Assembly: GCA_016200725.1 (NCBI GenBank)
Contig: JACQEE010000329.1
Location: 1 to 10,367, forward strand
Direction of reading: 5' to 3'
Source: Chloroflexota bacterium
GTDB taxonomy: Bacteria; Chloroflexota; Dehalococcoidia; SHYB01
DNA length: 10,367 bases
Under the pieces are notes generated by a model. It was not told the DNA's origin. It did no database searches and saw only the letters and a program-made list of their open reading frames with translations. Position 1 is the first letter of the stretch; each line of letters opens with the position of its first letter. This document shows, piece by piece, positions 1 to 5,896 of the stretch. The translations under genes and the position numbers were made by a program.

Positions 1-59
1 CTCTCCGCCTGGCGCAGGGCGAAGGCCACCTGCTCCGGGCTATACCTGGACCGTTTCAT
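1..59 (-). CDS. IS3-family transposase OrfA, N-terminal fragment (runs off the window)
   Basis: On the minus strand an ATG at 59-57 opens a reading frame that begins MKRSRYSPEQVAFALRQAE and leaves the window at position 1. This is the characteristic N-terminus of IS3-family OrfA (helix-turn-helix, Tnp_8/HTH_Tnp_1 type), the protein that recognises the IS ends and is fused to the OrfB integrase by programmed frameshifting in this family. A strong Shine-Dalgarno AGGAGG lies 8 nt upstream of the ATG. Only 19 codons are visible, so the call rests on the start motif and position. The rest of the element must lie to the left of the window, and I cannot tell whether it is intact. Confidence 0.72.
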   Translation of the reverse strand, partial: MKRSRYSPEQVAFALRQAE

Positions 60-108
60 GCGATGATCCTCCTCTATGTCCAGGCCCGATCATCCCAGAA
101 AAGTCACA
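60..108 (-). mobile_element. Probable left end of the IS3-family element
   Basis: The sequence upstream of orfA on the minus strand can be read as an IS end starting with TGTGACTTTTCTGGGATG (revcomp of 91-108), the TG dinucleotide being typical of IS3-family termini. The distance of about 50 nt from this point to the orfA ATG is normal for the family. The other terminal repeat and any target duplication lie outside the window, so the exact boundary is inferred. Confidence 0.4.
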
Positions 109-199
109 TGCTGTTTGGCTCAGGATCCGGGGAGGAGACCATTGCCCGGAGGACTCCAATTATGGCTGGACCAGTTTTCGGGGAGCAGGTCAGAAGGGC

Positions 200-526
200 T
201 TGGCGAACAGCAGCCACGGGTTTGACGGCCTCTGGAATCGCGCTTACCACTATTACAGCCTGAACCGTGCCGAATTCTTGGAGCATTACCATAAACGCTC
301 CAACGCCGAGACGGTGTTCTCGATGGTCAAGACCAAGTTTGGCGGCTCGGTCAGGGCTAAGACACCCACAGCACAAGTGAACGAGGTACTCACAAAAGTC
401 CTCGCCCACAACATCTGCTGTCTGATACAGTCTTGGTACGAACTCGGTATCGAGGCGACGTTCGGAGCGCCGATTGCGGTACCCGTTCCAGAACCGACGC
501 CGCTGTTCCAGTACCCTCGCCGATGA
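200..526 (+). pseudogene. IS4/IS5-type DDE transposase, C-terminal remnant
   Basis: This encodes about 108 residues matching the C-terminal end of IS4/IS5-group transposases. The core is EHYHKRSNAETVFSMVKTKF followed by GGSVRAKTPTAQVNEVLTKV and a hydrophobic LAHNICCLIQ helix. The Glu in NAETVFSMVK corresponds to the third acid of the DDE triad; the two Asp-containing domains are missing. The frame stays open upstream to about 110, but residues before roughly 200 do not look like transposase, so truncation occurred near there. The stop is the TGA at 524-526. The remnant lies immediately beside the IS3-family end, which suggests nested insertion or deletion between elements. It cannot be functional alone. 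Confidence 0.8.
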
Positions 527-545
527 TGGGGTTATGGAGCAAAGC

Positions 546-563
546 CCCTCTCAGGGGAGAGGG
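546..563. terminator. Hairpin downstream of amidohydrolase 1, possible terminator / dispersed repeat
   Basis: Arms CCCTCTC (546-552) and GAGAGGG (557-563) pair perfectly around an AGGG loop, 13 nt beyond the stop codon of the minus-strand amidohydrolase. No T-tract follows on either strand, so it is not a canonical intrinsic terminator. The run resembles the CCCTCTC...GAGAGGGCCGGGG dispersed repeats common in environmental bacterial genomes. A role in 3'-end formation or RNA stability is inferred. Confidence 0.4.
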
Positions 564-576
564 CCGGGGAGCGAGG

Positions 577-1707
577 TCAGAACCCGTACAACCTCGCCGC
601 GTTGTCCCACAGGATCGCCCGCCGCGTTGCCTTTGGCAGCGGCGACAGCGTCTCCCGCACCTCCGCGCCGATGCACGGCGACGTCACGTCCAGGTGCGGG
701 TAGTCCGACGCCCACACGATGCGGTCCTCGCCGATGAGCGACGCCACCGCCGGCAGCGAGCGCTCGTCGGGGTCGAACGAGACCCAGCACTGCCGCTTGA
801 AGTACTCGCTGGGCTTGTGCTTGAGGTGCGGCACGTTCCAGCGCCATACGTCGCAGAAGTGGTCCATGCGGTCGAACCAGTACGGCACCCAGCCGCCGCC
901 CGCCTCGAGCACCGCGACCTTCAGCCGCGGGAAGCGCTCTAGCACGCCCGAGCCGACGAGCAGCGAGAAGGCGAACTGGTCGTCGAACGAGAAGTTCATC
1001 GAGTGCTGGAATGGATGGATCGACGTGCTGTACTCCCGGAAGAGCGTGCACGTGCCCCACATGTCCGGCGTACCCGCCGGGTGCAGCGCCAGCGGCATCT
1101 CTATGTCTTGCAGCGCCGACCACAGCGGGTCGAAGGCCGGGCTGTCGAGATGGCGTCCGTTGTGCGGGTTCGGCCGCGCGAAGGCGCCTTTCAGCCCCAG
1201 TTTCACCGCGCGTCGTGCCTCGATCACTGCCGCCTCGACGTCTTGCAGCGGCAGCGCGGCGACACCGTACAACGCCTCCGGATGCGTCGCGCAGAACTCG
1301 GCGAGCCAGTCGTTGTACACGCGGCAGTGCGCCGCCGCCAGCGCAGGGTCTCGGAGTGCGCCGAGGAACAGGCCGACCGACGGGTACAGCACCCCGGCCT
1401 CGATCTGGTGCTTGGCCATCTCCTGCATCCGCGCTTGCGGATCGAACCCGCCCTTGGCGAGCGAGGCGTAGCGGATGCCCTTGCCGAACTCGCGAAAGGC
1501 CTCGAATGCCTGCCCCGCCATCCCCACGCCCACGACGCCGCGGTGCAGGATGACGCGTCCTTCGCCGGCGACCTCCTCGCGCTGCTTCTCGGCGTTCCAC
1601 ACCACTCGCACTGCCTGGTCGCGGTGCTTGCGCTCGATGCGCGTCATCCAGAGGTCGGCAGGCTCGAGCACATGGCCGTCGGCATCGACGGCTTTGAGGC
1701 GCGGCAT
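577..1707 (-). CDS. Amidohydrolase 2 family metal-dependent hydrolase/decarboxylase (paralog 1)
   Basis: This is a 376-residue TIM-barrel protein of the amidohydrolase_2 (ACMSD-like) family. The family includes metal-dependent hydrolases and non-oxidative decarboxylases of aromatic acids such as ACMSD, gamma-resorcylate decarboxylase and LigW. Visible motifs are the N-terminal DADGH (D8, D10, H12) followed by LEP, the HPAG histidine (H209), the LEAGGGW strand (E268) and the C-terminal SDYPH (D335). The usual first His of HxH is Asp here. The start is at 1707 because GGAG (1714-1717) lies 6 nt upstream of that ATG but directly abuts the alternative ATG at 1713, which would add two residues. 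There is no signal peptide, so it is cytoplasmic. It has its own promoter with a palindromic operator just upstream. It is a clear paralog of the gene at 4137-5255; the substrate is unknown. Confidence 0.9.
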   Translation of the reverse strand: MPRLKAVDADGHVLEPADLWMTRIERKHRDQAVRVVWNAEKQREEVAGEGRVILHRGVVGVGMAGQAFEAFREFGKGIRYASLAKGGFDPQARMQEMAKHQIEAGVLYPSVGLFLGALRDPALAAAHCRVYNDWLAEFCATHPEALYGVAALPLQDVEAAVIEARRAVKLGLKGAFARPNPHNGRHLDSPAFDPLWSALQDIEMPLALHPAGTPDMWGTCTLFREYSTSIHPFQHSMNFSFDDQFAFSLLVGSGVLERFPRLKVAVLEAGGGWVPYWFDRMDHFCDVWRWNVPHLKHKPSEYFKRQCWVSFDPDERSLPAVASLIGEDRIVWASDYPHLDVTSPCIGAEVRETLSPLPKATRRAILWDNAARLYGF

Positions 1708-1719
1708 CGTCATCTCCGT

Positions 1720-1737
1720 TCATACACTCGTGTATGA
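1720..1737. promoter_or_regulatory. 18-bp palindromic operator candidate upstream of amidohydrolase 1
   Basis: TCATACACTCGTGTATGA is a perfect inverted repeat of two 8-bp arms around a TC centre. Its size and symmetry are typical of TetR-family (or other small HTH dimer) operators. It covers the predicted +1 to +18 of the promoter at 1745-1774, a classic position for repression. No regulator gene is visible in the window, so the binding protein is unknown. Confidence 0.6.
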
Positions 1738-1744
1738 CGCGGGC

Positions 1745-1774
1745 ACGATAACGGCGCGACGGCGGAGGAGTCAA
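1745..1774 (-). promoter_or_regulatory. Sigma70-type promoter for amidohydrolase 1
   Basis: On the minus strand, TTGACT (1774-1769, 5/6 match to the -35 consensus) is followed after 18 bp by TATCGT (1750-1745, 4/6 match to the -10). The predicted transcription start at about 1738 lies just before the palindrome and gives a leader of about 30 nt to the ATG at 1707. It lies in the 79-nt gap after the MFS gene, so amidohydrolase 1 can be transcribed independently of that gene. Confidence 0.5.
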
Positions 1775-1792
1775 GGAGAGGGCGGGTCGCGC

Positions 1793-3028
1793 TCACTCGG
1801 CATCGAGCGCTGGCTGCGGCCCCGCGACTCCAACGGTTGAGACTTCGGGAGGACGGTCTGGTAGGAAGCGGCTGAAGACGACGAGACTCAGCGCGAGCGG
1901 GCAGGCGATGGTCATCGCGACGCGCAGCGAGGTCGCTCCCGCGACGAGTCCGACGAACAGTGGCCCCAACGCGCCGCCAAGCGGGACGAAGGTGCGCATG
2001 TGACCGGTCGCCACGCTGACCTCACGTTGGGAGAGGCCGAGTTGGTATGGCACCGACATCAGGACCGGCAGCGTCATCGCTTGGGCGAGGCCGTTGACGG
2101 CGAACAGGAGCACCAGGACAGGGATGGATTTCACATAGATGACCCCAAGAAAGACGAGCGGCAGGGTGAGCCATGGGACGATCAGCAGGACTTTGCGCTT
2201 GGGCACAAGGCGCATGGCCACTCCGGTGAAGGCCGAGCCAATCACCATGAATATCGGGTTGGAGAGCATGACGTTGCCGATGGTGGTGAGGGCGAAGTGG
2301 CGCTCGTCCTTGGCGTAGGTGGGCCAGAACGTCATGACGCTGCTGCCGGCGAAGGCGACGCCCATCTGCGCTCCGGCGGCGAGCCAGAGGGCCTTTTCAC
2401 GCCAGATGACCCCTAGTGGGGACCGGCCTGTTTGCCTACCGAGTGTCGCCGGGTGCTCGGGCGATTCACGGTCCTGCCCGTACATCAACCAGACCAGCCC
2501 GAGCAGGAGCAGGCCGCCGCCGTCGATCCAGTAGATCGCTCGCCAACTCGTCACGAGCAGCAGGTAGGGCGAGAGGCCGAGCACGAGCACCTGGCCCAGG
2601 CCGGTGACGCCGTTGAAGATGCTGTTGAGTAGCGGGATGCGTCTCGCGTCGAACCACTGCTGCATCAAGAGCGGCACCATCGCGTTGCGTGCCGTGGCCG
2701 CGATCACGAAGCCGAAGCGCGCGGTGAGCAGCATCGCGTAGCCGTGCGCGAAGCCCTGCAGGAGCACGAACCCGCCGGTCGCGAGCGCCGAGTAGAAGAT
2801 GACGGTCTTGGGTCGCAGCCGCGAGAGCCAGATCGATGTGGGGATCGAGAGCGCGAAGAAGACGAGGAAGAAACTGGAGCCGAGGAGCCCCGCCTGCCAG
2901 TCGGCGATGTGCATGTCCTCGCGCATCTTCGGCAGCAGGACGCCGATGGAGAAGGCGGAGACCCAGACGAACAGGTCGAAGGTCCAGACCATGCCCATCA
3001 CGGTCCAGCCGGTGCGCGCGCGAGTCAT
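1793..3028 (-). CDS. MFS transporter (12 TM permease)
   Basis: This 411-residue integral membrane protein has the hydrophobic profile of a 12-helix major facilitator. Six N-terminal helices span roughly residues 12-182, a hydrophilic loop follows (about 184-210, charged, RESPEHPATLGRQTGRSP), and six more helices run to about residue 388, ending in a short polar tail. A shortened motif-A-like loop WLSRLRPK lies between helices 2 and 3. The sequence is of the kind annotated as metabolite/aromatic-acid or sugar-phosphate antiporters, but nothing fixes the substrate. No Shine-Dalgarno precedes the ATG at 3028. Instead a TACACT hexamer ends 7 nt upstream, consistent with a leaderless message. It is divergent from alpha/beta hydrolase 1 and upstream of amidohydrolase 1 on the same strand, suggesting uptake or efflux of that pathway's substrate. 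Confidence 0.88.
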   Translation of the reverse strand: MTRARTGWTVMGMVWTFDLFVWVSAFSIGVLLPKMREDMHIADWQAGLLGSSFFLVFFALSIPTSIWLSRLRPKTVIFYSALATGGFVLLQGFAHGYAMLLTARFGFVIAATARNAMVPLLMQQWFDARRIPLLNSIFNGVTGLGQVLVLGLSPYLLLVTSWRAIYWIDGGGLLLLGLVWLMYGQDRESPEHPATLGRQTGRSPLGVIWREKALWLAAGAQMGVAFAGSSVMTFWPTYAKDERHFALTTIGNVMLSNPIFMVIGSAFTGVAMRLVPKRKVLLIVPWLTLPLVFLGVIYVKSIPVLVLLFAVNGLAQAMTLPVLMSVPYQLGLSQREVSVATGHMRTFVPLGGALGPLFVGLVAGATSLRVAMTIACPLALSLVVFSRFLPDRPPEVSTVGVAGPQPALDAE

Positions 3029-3031
3029 GGC

Positions 3032-3047
3032 CGTGAGTGTACTCGCG
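3032..3047. promoter_or_regulatory. Imperfect dyad and TACACT box at the MFS start
   Basis: CGTGAGT-GT-ACTCGCG is an inverted repeat with 6 of 7 arm positions matching. It overlaps the minus-strand TACACT hexamer (3041-3036; 4/6 match to -10) that would place a start site at or near the MFS ATG. No convincing -35 is seen. It may be an operator, but with one mismatch and short arms it could be chance. Confidence 0.3.
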
Positions 3048-3077
3048 AACGTAGGGCGTAGACGCAGATGAATCGCC

Positions 3078-3106
3078 TTGCGACCTTAGCGCCCGTCTCC
3101 TACAAT
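3078..3106 (+). promoter_or_regulatory. Leaderless-type promoter of alpha/beta hydrolase 1
   Basis: TTGCGA (3078-3083, 4/6 match to -35) is followed after exactly 17 bp by TACAAT (3101-3106, 5/6 match to -10). The hexamer ends 10 nt before the ATG at 3117, so transcription should start within a few nucleotides of the start codon. The sequence between has no Shine-Dalgarno (cccctcaccc), which supports a leaderless mRNA. Confidence 0.55.
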
Positions 3107-3116
3107 CCCCTCACCC

Positions 3117-3971
3117 ATGTCCTCCCCCCGCTCCTTCACCCTCTCCGGCGGTCCTGTGCCCATCCACTGCCTCGAGTGGCCTGGCCCTGGCGAGCCGGTC
3201 TTCCTCATTCACGGCACCACCTTCTGCGCTGCCGTCTGGACGCCCGTCGCCCGCATCCTCGCCGCGCGACATCGCCTTGTCGCTATGGACCTCCGCGGCC
3301 ACGGCGCGAGCGGCAAACCCGCCGACGCCTACGACACCCCCGACTTCATCGCCGACCTCACCAACGTCCTCCGCGAACTGCGCCTCGAAGGTTGCTCGGT
3401 GCTTAGCCATTCCCTCGGCGCCAACGTGGCGATGGCCGCCTACCGCGAGCGGCCAGGCCTCTTTCGCAAGGCCGTCCTCGTCGAGCCGGCCTTTCGCCTG
3501 ACCAATCAACACCAGGACTATCTGCGCAAGTCCGCTGCACGGTTCAAGGAGCAGTCCGAGTCGAAGTCCCTCGTCTGGCCCGATCGTGAGACGATGTTCC
3601 AGGCTTATCGGAAGAAGACCATCCCCTCGACGTGGACAGAGGAGGCCTTGCGCGCCTACATCGAGGGCGGCACCCGCCTCCGCGACGATGGCCGCTTCGA
3701 GATCGAGTGCCCGCCTGACGTCGAGCGCCTGCTCTACAGCGAGCGCAAGCATCAACTGCTCACCGCCGCCGAACTCCCCGACGTTACGCTGCCCGTTCTG
3801 CTCCTCCGTGGCGAGCGTACCCCGCGCGCCCTTCGCTCGATGGTCGACGAGGCCGCGCCGCTGCTGCCCAATGCGCGACTCGTCGTCGTCCCCGGCGCAA
3901 CCCACTTCGCCCCGATGGAGCGTCCCGATGAGGTCGCGCGGCTTACCGTTGACTTTTTGGCCGAGCCGTAA
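3117..3971 (+). CDS. Alpha/beta hydrolase 1
   Basis: This is a 284-residue cytoplasmic alpha/beta-fold hydrolase. Visible landmarks are the oxyanion HG turn (LIHGTTF, residues 30-36), MDLRGHG (57-63), the nucleophile elbow SHSLG with Ser99, and the catalytic His263 in GATHFAP. The elbow starts with Ser rather than Gly. The canonical acid after strand 7 is not an obvious Asp: the segment reads LLLRGERTP. The acid could be Glu233, or Glu123 after strand 6 (LVEP), the latter position being used in some hydrolases such as LinB-type dehalogenases. The lid region is about residues 125-215. Esters, lactones or ring-cleavage products are plausible substrates; none can be assigned. The start is supported by the TACAAT box 10 nt upstream. 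It shares an 88-nt divergent intergenic region with the MFS gene. Confidence 0.88.
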   Translation: MSSPRSFTLSGGPVPIHCLEWPGPGEPVFLIHGTTFCAAVWTPVARILAARHRLVAMDLRGHGASGKPADAYDTPDFIADLTNVLRELRLEGCSVLSHSLGANVAMAAYRERPGLFRKAVLVEPAFRLTNQHQDYLRKSAARFKEQSESKSLVWPDRETMFQAYRKKTIPSTWTEEALRAYIEGGTRLRDDGRFEIECPPDVERLLYSERKHQLLTAAELPDVTLPVLLLRGERTPRALRSMVDEAAPLLPNARLVVVPGATHFAPMERPDEVARLTVDFLAEP

Positions 3972-4084
3972 GGCTGGTCTCGTTGCCTCCGCTCAGTGTT
4001 CGCTTGGTCGAACGCCCGCGGTGTTGTCGCACCCGCTAGCCTCGCGCTTGCGCCTTGTGCGATGATGCGCGCACCTTAACGCAC

Positions 4085-4119
4085 CCCGTTCGTGGTGAGC
4101 CTGTCGAACCATCAACGGG
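4085..4119. repeat. REP-like dispersed hairpin repeat in the amidohydrolase 2 leader
   Basis: CCCGTTCGTGGT (4085-4096) pairs with ACCATCAACGGG (4108-4119) in 10 of 12 positions around an 11-nt loop. The TTCGTGGTGAGCCTGTCGAA core is a dispersed intergenic repeat I recognise from many environmental bacterial genomes. Only one copy is in the window, so its repeat status here rests on recall. Read in frame it would add a spurious extension (VSLSNHQ...) to the next protein, which is why an upstream start is rejected. It ends 7 nt before that gene's Shine-Dalgarno. Confidence 0.6.
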
Positions 4120-4136
4120 ACTCTCCGGAGGCGCTC

Positions 4137-5255
4137 ATGGCGAAGCAGGCGTATCGGGTCATCGACGCGGACGGCCACATCCTCGAGCCCGCCGACATGT
4201 GGCAGCGCTACATGGAACCCAAGTTCCGCGACCGCGCTCCAACGGTGAAGACCGACCCCGATGGGAAGGACCGCTTCTACATCGAGGACATGGTGCTCGG
4301 CGGGCGGACAGGCATCGCCTCGCTGGGCGGCCTCGGCTACAACGGCGACGTCATGCAGTACCCGCTGCGTTACACCGAGGGCAAGCCCGGCGGCTTCGAC
4401 CCCAAGATTCGCCTCAAGGACATGGATGCCGAAGGCGTGGACGCCGCCTTTCTCTATCCCAGCCTGGGTCTCTTCGTCGGCGGCGTGAAGGACCCGCAAC
4501 TCTCAGCGGCCATCTGCCGCGCCTACAATCGCTGGCTCGCCGACTACTGCTCCGCGTCGCCTGACCGGCTGTTCGGCATTGCCATTCTGCCCATGTTCTC
4601 CGTGGAGGCGGCTATCGAAGAGATGCGCTTCGCGCGCAAGCAACTCGGCTTTCGCGGTGTGTTCATGCGACCGAACCCCTACCACGGCCGGCTGGTGCAC
4701 CACCGCGTCTACGACCCCTTCTTCGCCGAGGCCCAGGACCTAGAGTTCTCCATCGGCTTCCACGAGGGCGCCGAGAGCGGCATGCCAGTAGTCGCCATCG
4801 ACCGCTACGAAGACAAGCCCGGCGTCAAGCACATCATCTCCCACAGCATGGAGATGATGCTCGCCGCCCTCAGCGTCATCATGTGCGGCGTCTGCGAGCG
4901 CTACCCCAAGGTGCACTTCGGTTTCCTCGAGGCCGGCGGCGGCTGGATGGCTGGCTGGCTCGACCGCATGGACCGCCACTTCCACCATCGCTACGTCCCT
5001 GATCCCGATGTCCGCATCGCGCCCAGCGACTACTTCAAGCGCCAGTGCTGGATCGCCTTCGAGCCCGTCGAGCGCAGCCTTCCCCACCTCGCCGAGCTCC
5101 TCGGTCCCGAGAAAATCCTCTGGGCGACAGACTACCCTCACGTCGATGGCTACATCGGCGCCCCCAACATGATCAAGGCCATGCCTGGCATGAGCGAGCA
5201 GGTCAAACTGCGCATACTCGGCGATGGCGCGAAAGGCTACTATAGGCTGAAGTGA
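4137..5255 (+). CDS. Amidohydrolase 2 family metal-dependent hydrolase/decarboxylase (paralog 2)
   Basis: This 372-residue TIM-barrel amidohydrolase_2 protein is homologous along its whole length to the gene at 577-1707. The two share DADGHxLEPADxW at the start, a SDYFKRQCW/SEYFKRQCW block and a WATDYPH/WASDYPH block at the end. Candidate metal or active-site residues are D10, D12, H14, H209 (GFHEG), H236 (ISHSMEM) and D332 in TDYPH; the first HxH histidine is replaced by D12. Paralog 2 differs in the central part (HEGAESG instead of HPAGTPD), which suggests a different substrate. The start at 4137 is chosen for GGAGG (4127-4131) 5 nt upstream. An in-frame ATG at 4092 lies inside a repeat. 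It is followed after 36 nt by the CMD-like gene, probably in one operon. Confidence 0.92.
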   Translation: MAKQAYRVIDADGHILEPADMWQRYMEPKFRDRAPTVKTDPDGKDRFYIEDMVLGGRTGIASLGGLGYNGDVMQYPLRYTEGKPGGFDPKIRLKDMDAEGVDAAFLYPSLGLFVGGVKDPQLSAAICRAYNRWLADYCSASPDRLFGIAILPMFSVEAAIEEMRFARKQLGFRGVFMRPNPYHGRLVHHRVYDPFFAEAQDLEFSIGFHEGAESGMPVVAIDRYEDKPGVKHIISHSMEMMLAALSVIMCGVCERYPKVHFGFLEAGGGWMAGWLDRMDRHFHHRYVPDPDVRIAPSDYFKRQCWIAFEPVERSLPHLAELLGPEKILWATDYPHVDGYIGAPNMIKAMPGMSEQVKLRILGDGAKGYYRLK

Positions 5256-5291
5256 TCCGACCTGAAACCACACAGCGCAAAGGAGCAAGTG

Positions 5292-5675
5292 ATGTCTGAC
5301 GAGCGACTCGAACGTGGACTGAAAGTGACCGAGAAATTGTTCGGCAGGCCCTCGATGCTGCCCGTCGCCGAAGGCGACCCCGCGAACGCCAAAGAGTTCG
5401 CCCGCCTCATCACCGAGCACTGCTTCGCCGACTCCTGGTCGCGCACCGACCTCGACATCAAGACCAAGAGCCTTCTCACGATCACGATTGCCGCAACGCT
5501 CGGCGCGGAGAGCGAACTCAAAGGCCACATACGCGGCGCTCTCAACCTCGGCATCACCCGCGAAGAGATCGTCGCCGTCTGCATCCACATGCTCGGCTAT
5601 GCCGGCGCACCGCGCTCGGTCAGCATGTACCGCTGCGCCAAAGAAGTCTTTGCCCAGATGCCCGCTAAGAAGTAA
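5292..5675 (+). CDS. Carboxymuconolactone decarboxylase family protein
   Basis: This is a 127-residue, all-helical protein of the carboxymuconolactone decarboxylase (CMD/PcaC-like) family, normal in length for PcaC-type members. Seen are SWSRTDLDIKTKSLLTI (residues 48-64), AATLGAESELKGHIRGALNL (67-86) with His79, the GITREEI turn (87-93) and LGYAGAPRS (101-109). The AhpD-type CxxC redox pair is absent, which favours a decarboxylase/isomerase-like role over peroxidase reduction. PcaC acts in the protocatechuate branch of the beta-ketoadipate pathway, but no other pca gene is here, so a generic ring-cleavage-product role is inferred. AGGAG (5281-5285) is 6 nt before the ATG; an adjacent in-frame GTG at 5289 is less likely. 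It is probably co-transcribed with amidohydrolase 2 (36-nt gap). Confidence 0.88.
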   Translation: MSDERLERGLKVTEKLFGRPSMLPVAEGDPANAKEFARLITEHCFADSWSRTDLDIKTKSLLTITIAATLGAESELKGHIRGALNLGITREEIVAVCIHMLGYAGAPRSVSMYRCAKEVFAQMPAKK

Positions 5676-5678
5676 CCA

Positions 5679-5693
5679 GCTCTGGTGCAGAGC
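5679..5693 (+). terminator. Hairpin after the CMD-like gene, possible terminator
   Basis: GCTCTG-GTG-CAGAGC is a perfect 6-bp stem with a 3-nt loop starting 3 nt after the TAA stop, followed by CCCCTCC rather than a T-tract. It may mark the 3' end of the amidohydrolase 2/CMD operon or be the edge of the repeat-rich spacer. Confidence 0.35.
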
Positions 5694-5866
5694 CCCCTCC
5701 TGGTCGTACTCGTTGAAGTTTCTTCGAGGCGCGAGTCCACGAGCGCTGCCTTGTAGGGGTTCAGGGTGCAAAGCCCCCAGACGGGGCGTGGGGGTGTCCC
5801 CCCACAAACCACACGAGGGCGGGTGGGACTACAACCCCACGAACTAATGCACAACCAGACCGCACC
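5683..5866. repeat. Repeat-like intergenic spacer with hairpins
   Basis: The 221-nt spacer 5676-5896 contains no gene. It holds two imperfect copies of the same 15-mer, TGGTGCAGAGCCCCC at 5683-5697 and GGGTGCAAAGCCCCC at 5764-5778 (13 of 15 identical), and a perfect hairpin GTGGGGG-TGTC-CCCCCAC at 5788-5805. The composition (runs of G then C, AAGCCCCC, GGGGGTGTCCCCCC) resembles dispersed repeats of Chloroflexota-type genomes. A small RNA or terminator function is possible but not shown. Confidence 0.45.
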
Positions 5867-5890
5867 GCGGGCGTCAGCCCGCAAGGAGAA
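5867..5890 (+). promoter_or_regulatory. Hairpin abutting the Shine-Dalgarno of the beta-HAD gene
   Basis: GCGGGC (5867-5872) pairs perfectly with GCCCGC (5877-5882) around GTCA. The Shine-Dalgarno AAGGAG starts at the very next base (5883-5888), 8 nt before the GTG start at 5897. The stem would sit at the edge of the ribosome footprint and could protect the 5' end of a processed message or tune initiation. Confidence 0.45.
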
Positions 5891-5896
5891 ACGACT

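Noticed and set aside
551..1774. A 407-residue minus-strand open frame overlapping amidohydrolase 1
   Set aside because: It is Arg/Ala/Gly-rich low-complexity translation typical of an alternate frame in GC-rich DNA, and the overlapping frame has full family motifs.
3111..3905. Long minus-strand open frame opposite alpha/beta hydrolase 1
   Set aside because: The plus-strand frame has clear catalytic motifs and a promoter; the antisense frame has no recognisable domain.
5683..5866. CRISPR-like array
   Set aside because: There are only two imperfect short copies, with unequal surroundings and no regular spacers; no cas genes are present.
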